NCBI GenBank assembly: GCA_027008885.1
Contig: JALVDQ010000213.1
Span: forward strand, 1 to 11,215
DNA: 11,215 nucleotides
DNA from: Thiotrichaceae bacterium
GTDB lineage: Bacteria; Pseudomonadota; Gammaproteobacteria; Thiotrichales; Thiotrichaceae
Direction of reading: 5' to 3'
The notes under the pieces are model-generated. The model was not told where the DNA came from. It saw only the letters and a list, made by a program, of their open reading frames with translations, and ran no database searches. Within the stretch, counting starts at the first letter, position 1. Every line of letters starts with the position of its first letter. Both the position numbers and the translations under genes were made by a program. This document shows, in pieces, positions 6,572 to 11,215 of the stretch.

Positions 6572-9500
6572 AGAAGATCTGGATCAAACGGCACTAGAAC
6601 AAAAAATATTACAGGATGTTACACCTTATCTGGTCAGCGAAATAGACACTACCCAAAGCCCCCTTCAAGAACAAATCAATGCTCTCGAAAATGATCCTGA
6701 GAAAGATGCTGCCAGCCAGCTAAAAATAGATGAGAAAAAAGCACGTTTGAGTGAGTATAAAAATAATTATCTCGCGGGTGTGGCAACATATCAACAAAGC
6801 CATGCCGAGATGCAGGCTTTGGATAATAATAATTCAATCTTTAGCAAGGTCTTCTTGCCGCCACCCGAAAAACAACACGAATATCGCTATATTATCGACA
6901 CAGAAACGTGTAAATACCTTTGTCACGAACATGATCTCGCGGAAGATACAACACTGACCTTTTCACTCCCTGATACCATTGAGCTAAAAGACAATCAAAC
7001 CGATGCCGTGCGCGTATGGCAACATAATATCAATGTTGAAAACCTGACCATTCGGGATTTTCGTGACGACATTGAAAGTGCGCATCGCGATGGTATCCAG
7101 CTTATTCCACCCCCTTCATATCGAAAAACCACGATTGATGGCAAAGAAACCCTGGTAAAACAAGCCGATCAAATGGTGGGAACCATACTAAACAATGTCA
7201 CCATTTCGTATTGCGATATTCTGGCGCCAACAGCAGCGTTACAAGGTATCTTCTCTAGTGATGGCATGTGTAAAAACCTTAAAATCAGCCATGTTAGTGT
7301 TGGTACACACGGCGGACATGCTATTTCTATCTCGGGGGTTTTATCGGGTTGTGAAATAAGCCATGTCACTCTGCATCAACAAGCAGGTAGCGTTGCTCCC
7401 GAAATTGCCCTCTATCCCTTCCGTATTGGTGGCAATATGGCGGACGATGGTATGGTGTATATTTTAGGCTTTAAAGAAGGCACGGGCTATAACTACGATC
7501 CTATTATTCAAACTGGCAATAAACGCTACCTCACAGGACAAAGCCAGCCAGAAGATATTACCGTAAGTGACTATCGGGGAAAAATTCCGGATAAATTTGT
7601 GCGCTTTACGCTGGGCTTGAAAGACTTTGATTATCCCGGTTATTTTCGTGATTACACTACGTGGACACTGGCAGACTTTAAGCAAAATATGTCGACAGAA
7701 TATCAGCAAATGAAAGAATGGGTAAAGCGTCGCTATAAAGAATACAGCACAGGCGTTCGTACCCCTGAGGCAGATAGAATCGATGGCAAGCTATTTGAAT
7801 TACCCAATATTAGCCCTGAGCAAAAAGACCCTAAAGAATTTGGAATACGGTATATGCTCAATGAAGCCAGGAAATTACTAGCCAGCGAAGACAGCACACG
7901 CATGAATATGCGCTTGCCCGAGTTACAGGAAACCGCTATTCGCAGCTTTGCCATGAAGTGCATCGCCATAAAACACGGTAAACCAGAACCACTGTATAAT
8001 CTGGGCAGAACCCTGAATATCCATCGCAAGGCGTATTTACATTATCTTATGCCTGCAAGCTATTTTGCCGATGAGAATTTAAACGATACCAATAACCCTT
8101 ACCGTCACTTGTTTGAACATCAGTCAAATACCACCACACAAAAACCGGAAAATGGCAAAACACCCAAAGCGGGAGATGCCTATAGCAGTGATGCCGACAA
8201 AGAACTGGCAAAAGCGGTTAGAATTGCACCTGATCTCAGCATTTCGCAAGGCAAACCCATTGCCTTTTATTTTGACTTTAATGACAACTCCAAATACAGG
8301 CAGGGCTATACCTTTAAATGGAGTGTGCTTGAAAATAATACCGTTACACCAAAGGAAGGCGCAGAGACTTATTACAGTATTTCCAGCAAGGCACTAGCCC
8401 TTGGTGATAACCGTGTGAATTGTACGGTAAGCAAAGCAGGTGAAAAAACAGAACGGGTGATTATTCGTTTTAATGTTACTGAAGCAGAAGAACCCACTGA
8501 TTCAGCCCAAACAGCAACAAATCAAACCAAACCTGTCGCCCCAAAAGCCAGTGAAATATGGAGTCTCCCCAAAGATAATGAGCTAAAAGCTGCTTTACGC
8601 GTCGCACCTTCACTAAGCGTTCCACAAGGCGAAGATATTCAGCTCTCCCTGGCTTCACCTTTTAATAATGATGCCGCTTATAGCTACAAATGGACTGCTG
8701 TTAATACTGATTTAGCCATCGGTAAAAATAACAGCTACACCATCAAAACCACTGATTTGGCGGTTAAAGACAAATACCGAATCTTTTGTGACGTTACAAA
8801 AGATGGGCATATGCAACGGGTTATTGCCTATTACAATGTAAAGGAAAAATCTGTCCAGATCGCTGAAACAACAAAACCGAAGGCAGTCACTCCAGAAGGA
8901 ACATGGAGCCGAACCCCAAGCCTGAAAGAAGACCTGCGGATTACACCCTCGCAAGCCCTTGCCAAAGGCGAAAAAATCAAATTCTTCTTCAGGGAAGGAT
9001 CAAAATACAACGACGGCAGCTACACCTTCCGCTGGTCAATTAGTGGACATGCAAACCTTGGAACGGGTAGAGGAAAAAGCCGTACCATAGATACAGGCAA
9101 GCTTGATAAAGGTGAGTACCGACTGGTATTTACCGTCACGGATAAAAATGGCACGGCGTATAACGGCAGTGTTAATTTTACCGTACTGGCAGCACAGGCT
9201 GCGACTGGTGCACAAGATACCACCAGTACAGCAAGCAAAGAGACCGTACCTACCCCTACCACCAAAAGCTGGGGAGCTCTTGCCAATAAAATCATGGTCA
9301 CACCCTCACCTGTACAGCAAGGCGACAAGGCAACCTTCACAATAGACACCCGTTCATTTAAGCCTGAAACCAGCACACTCAGCTACTACTGGAGCTTTAA
9401 CGGCAAGACAGGCAGGGGAGCAAGCTTTGAAGTCGATACCACTGATCTTGCCACTGGTGAACATAAGCTCAGTGTCACGCTTTATACCAAAGCACAAGGG

Positions 9501-10148
9501 GAAACCAAACGTACCTCCATACCGGGTGGTGTATTATTTACTGTCGTAAAAAAGACGACAACCACGGCACCATTAGCTTCAACAGGGGCAACCACAGAAA
9601 AACCAGCAAAAATTGGCGGGGATCTTGGTCAATATATTCGCGTCACTGAAAAGACAATTGAAAAAGGCAAAACCATTACCTTCAGCCTTGACCCTGCCTT
9701 TATTGAACAGGAAGAGCAAAACGCCAAACTGACTTACTACTGGTTATTACCAGGTCATAAAGCAGGCAGAAAATCCAGCTACGCTATTGATACTACCGCG
9801 CTGGATAAAGGCTCGCATCGGGTACAGGTGGCAATGTATAAAACGCCAAATGGTGGGACAAGAGTGGCATCCAATGGATGGGGGATGTTTGAGGTGGTGG
9901 CTTCCTCTACCACAAAAACCAAGGGTGTTATCAACATTCAAATCATGAATCAGGCTACCAACTCACCCGAATCATCTATTCGATACTCTCTGATATCCAA
10001 TAGCGATTCTACATGGATTCATCAGGATAAAACCGATTCCAAGGGGAAAATTAAACTTGAAGATATACCCGTTGGACAGTACACCCTCAGACTGGATGAA
10101 CCTGAAGTCGACATTGTTACCGTAGAAAGCAACCAGGAGAATCAATAA
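6537..10148 (+). CDS. Large modular protein: beta-helix core, five Ig/PKD-like repeats, CnaB-like C-terminus
   Basis: 1203 residues from TTG at 6537. That start has no visible ribosome binding site, follows an in-frame TAG at 6531-6533, and is probably not the natural one (see 6419-6571). Regions: 1-110, charged and helical; 115-135, TCKYLCHEHD with C125, C129, H130 and H132, a possible metal site; about 140-330, short turns typical of a right-handed beta-helix, with HRDGIQLIP at 183, QGIF-x2-DG at 236 and LYPFRIGG at 292; about 395-530, mostly helical; five repeats at about 554-650, 679-768, 796-886, 913-1003 and 1029-1120, each with a Y-x-x-W core and a later Y/F-x-I/V-x-T-x2-L segment, joined by Thr/Pro/Lys linkers; 1130-1203, a CnaB/transthyretin-like sandwich (DSKGKIKLEDIPVGQYTLRL). 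There is no signal peptide or membrane segment. The function is unknown; a non-classically exported surface, effector or tail-like protein would fit. Confidence 0.9.
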   Translation: MKRLLIIDALFKEDLDQTALEQKILQDVTPYLVSEIDTTQSPLQEQINALENDPEKDAASQLKIDEKKARLSEYKNNYLAGVATYQQSHAEMQALDNNNSIFSKVFLPPPEKQHEYRYIIDTETCKYLCHEHDLAEDTTLTFSLPDTIELKDNQTDAVRVWQHNINVENLTIRDFRDDIESAHRDGIQLIPPPSYRKTTIDGKETLVKQADQMVGTILNNVTISYCDILAPTAALQGIFSSDGMCKNLKISHVSVGTHGGHAISISGVLSGCEISHVTLHQQAGSVAPEIALYPFRIGGNMADDGMVYILGFKEGTGYNYDPIIQTGNKRYLTGQSQPEDITVSDYRGKIPDKFVRFTLGLKDFDYPGYFRDYTTWTLADFKQNMSTEYQQMKEWVKRRYKEYSTGVRTPEADRIDGKLFELPNISPEQKDPKEFGIRYMLNEARKLLASEDSTRMNMRLPELQETAIRSFAMKCIAIKHGKPEPLYNLGRTLNIHRKAYLHYLMPASYFADENLNDTNNPYRHLFEHQSNTTTQKPENGKTPKAGDAYSSDADKELAKAVRIAPDLSISQGKPIAFYFDFNDNSKYRQGYTFKWSVLENNTVTPKEGAETYYSISSKALALGDNRVNCTVSKAGEKTERVIIRFNVTEAEEPTDSAQTATNQTKPVAPKASEIWSLPKDNELKAALRVAPSLSVPQGEDIQLSLASPFNNDAAYSYKWTAVNTDLAIGKNNSYTIKTTDLAVKDKYRIFCDVTKDGHMQRVIAYYNVKEKSVQIAETTKPKAVTPEGTWSRTPSLKEDLRITPSQALAKGEKIKFFFREGSKYNDGSYTFRWSISGHANLGTGRGKSRTIDTGKLDKGEYRLVFTVTDKNGTAYNGSVNFTVLAAQAATGAQDTTSTASKETVPTPTTKSWGALANKIMVTPSPVQQGDKATFTIDTRSFKPETSTLSYYWSFNGKTGRGASFEVDTTDLATGEHKLSVTLYTKAQGETKRTSIPGGVLFTVVKKTTTTAPLASTGATTEKPAKIGGDLGQYIRVTEKTIEKGKTITFSLDPAFIEQEEQNAKLTYYWLLPGHKAGRKSSYAIDTTALDKGSHRVQVAMYKTPNGGTRVASNGWGMFEVVASSTTKTKGVINIQIMNQATNSPESSIRYSLISNSDSTWIHQDKTDSKGKIKLEDIPVGQYTLRLDEPEVDIVTVESNQENQ

Positions 10149-11215
10149 TGACAAATGCACAAAGAATATATGAATCGGAAGACCAATGTGGAAAGGATTG
10201 TACCTCCGTTTATGTGAAAGAAAATGGAAAAATAATATATACGTTTTGGGTAAAAAGAAATAAAAATGAAATGTCTTTCATAGTAGCAACACGTAAAAAG
10301 TATCTTGAAAGCATTGCTCGAAATAACAGAAGCCCAGATATAGCCCATAACGCCATTTTAGTTAAACTGCTTTTTGATGACTTTAGCGAAGCTAAACTTA
10401 AAGCAAATAAAGCTGATCCTAAGCATATATTTGCCTATAGCAAAGTACGAGCTTCTGAAAAAGCAAGCCCAAGTGAGAAAGAACGGAAAACAGGCTCTCC
10501 ACTCTATATCGTTCCAAAGGATATTGATTTTCCTGAAATACCTAAAAAAGTTGATTTTTTTGTACGTGATTTTTTACAAATCCAAGGGGAAGGTGGTAAA
10601 AGTAAGCCCTGGGTTTTAGGGGAAATGCCTAAAATAACAAAGACAAGAGAGATAATTGTCAGCAAGCAAAGAAATGGGCTACATATTACTGATGGAATAC
10701 GACATTCAGATTTTCAAAAGAAGTTTGATGAATATGTAGGTAAAATTAATGATGGTATTCCAGATAGGGAAAATTTCCTCCCAAAGTTTAAAGGAATCGC
10801 TCATCGAGATGGTATTCAACTGATTCCTGTAGAGATTAATAAGAGAGTGTCGCAAATGGCTGGTGCAATGATGAGAAATGTCATAATTAATGGTAATACC
10901 ATCTCTTCCAAAGGAGATTTTCAGGGAATTTTTGCAACCGATGGAGCCTTTCAGAACTTAGCGATTACCAATAATAGTATCAAAGTTGCGGGTAGGCATA
11001 CTATTTCAATTAATGGAATGTTAAGCGGAACCATTGATGGTAATACAGATCTTAAAGGCAAGCCGTTACTAGCAAGTAAAATTGAACTTTATCCTTTGCG
11101 AATTGGTGGCGATGCTAATATTTATATTATGGGATTTAAAAACAGAAAAGGTGATCCGCATCATTATGCTTATGAGACAATTAAAGGGAGTCAGGTGAAA
11201 AAAGGAGTAAATGAT
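10148..11215 (+). CDS. Second beta-helix-core protein, 3' end outside window
   Basis: Open for 356 codons from ATG 10148 to the window edge with no stop. The ATG shares its A with the TAA of the preceding gene and has AGGAG (10135-10139) eight bases upstream, so the two genes are co-transcribed and probably translationally coupled. There is no signal peptide. Residues 1-200 (MTNAQRIYESEDQCGKDCTS, with C14-x3-C18) have no resemblance to the upstream protein that I can see. From 219 the shared core starts: HRDGIQLIP identical, QGIF-x2-DG at 259, LYPLRIGG at 314, then a conserved GFK. Asn-rich strands with N-x-x-I spacing fit a right-handed beta-helix. Three sampled 60-base lines average 31% GC, against about 51% in the upstream gene. 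Whether Ig-like repeats follow, as in the neighbour, cannot be seen. Confidence 0.88.
   Translation, partial: MTNAQRIYESEDQCGKDCTSVYVKENGKIIYTFWVKRNKNEMSFIVATRKKYLESIARNNRSPDIAHNAILVKLLFDDFSEAKLKANKADPKHIFAYSKVRASEKASPSEKERKTGSPLYIVPKDIDFPEIPKKVDFFVRDFLQIQGEGGKSKPWVLGEMPKITKTREIIVSKQRNGLHITDGIRHSDFQKKFDEYVGKINDGIPDRENFLPKFKGIAHRDGIQLIPVEINKRVSQMAGAMMRNVIINGNTISSKGDFQGIFATDGAFQNLAITNNSIKVAGRHTISINGMLSGTIDGNTDLKGKPLLASKIELYPLRIGGDANIYIMGFKNRKGDPHHYAYETIKGSQVKKGVND

Noticed and set aside
9020..9376. Minus-strand open frame of 118 codons inside the modular protein gene
   Set aside because: Antisense to the third and fourth Ig-like repeats; its apparent hydrophobicity comes from reversed Thr/Lys codons.
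6537..10148. Assignment of the modular protein as a known T6SS effector, VgrG or PAAR protein
   Set aside because: No VgrG, PAAR, Rhs or known toxin motif was seen; the delivery idea rests only on the architecture and lack of a signal peptide.
11202..11213. AGGAG followed closely by ATG at the window edge, as if a new gene began
   Set aside because: The spacing is only four bases, the preceding frame stays open through the last codon, and too little sequence follows to judge.

Overview
The window looks chromosomal and gammaproteobacterial. The evidence is a carA-carB pair whose CarB matches E. coli CarB residue for residue at the known functional positions, plus an intergenic space full of short palindromic repeats of a type I recall from sulfur- and methane-oxidising gammaproteobacteria. 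The genus cannot be fixed from the sequence. Coding strands are moderate in GC (about 50% in sampled lines of carB and of the large plus-strand gene), except for the last, incomplete gene, which is about 31% in sampled lines.

Layout. (1) 1-66: an 11-bp-stem inverted repeat beyond the end of carB. (2) 67-4441, minus strand: carA then carB, a tight two-gene operon for carbamoyl phosphate synthetase with one base between the genes. (3) 4442-5262: 821 bases without a convincing gene. It holds a plausible carAB promoter and leader hairpin, two copies of a 33-bp direct repeat, and at least four palindromic elements. (4) 5263-6138, minus strand: a lipoprotein of unknown family with a clear lipobox. 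(5) 6139-6418: a divergent intergenic region with weak candidate promoters in both directions. (6) 6419-11215, plus strand: an accessory operon of two large proteins of unknown function.

The accessory operon is the interesting part. The first protein (at least 1203 residues) has a hydrophilic helical N-terminus, a segment that looks like a right-handed beta-helix, a helical middle, five Ig/PKD-like repeats and a C-terminal CnaB/transthyretin-like domain. The second gene overlaps its stop by one base, has a strong ribosome binding site and runs off the window. It carries the same beta-helix core (motif HRDGIQLIP, then QGIF-x2-DG, then LYP-x-RIGG) behind an unrelated N-terminus. Neither protein shows a signal peptide. 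The start of the first gene is disturbed: the good ATG and ribosome binding site at 6419 lie in another frame from the long reading frame, and a one-base change would join them.

How the parts work together: CarA supplies ammonia from glutamine to CarB, which makes carbamoyl phosphate for arginine and pyrimidine synthesis. The two plus-strand proteins probably act together because they are co-transcribed and share a core domain. A surface, injected or tail-like role fits their architecture but is not shown. The divergent lipoprotein could be a partner or could be unrelated.
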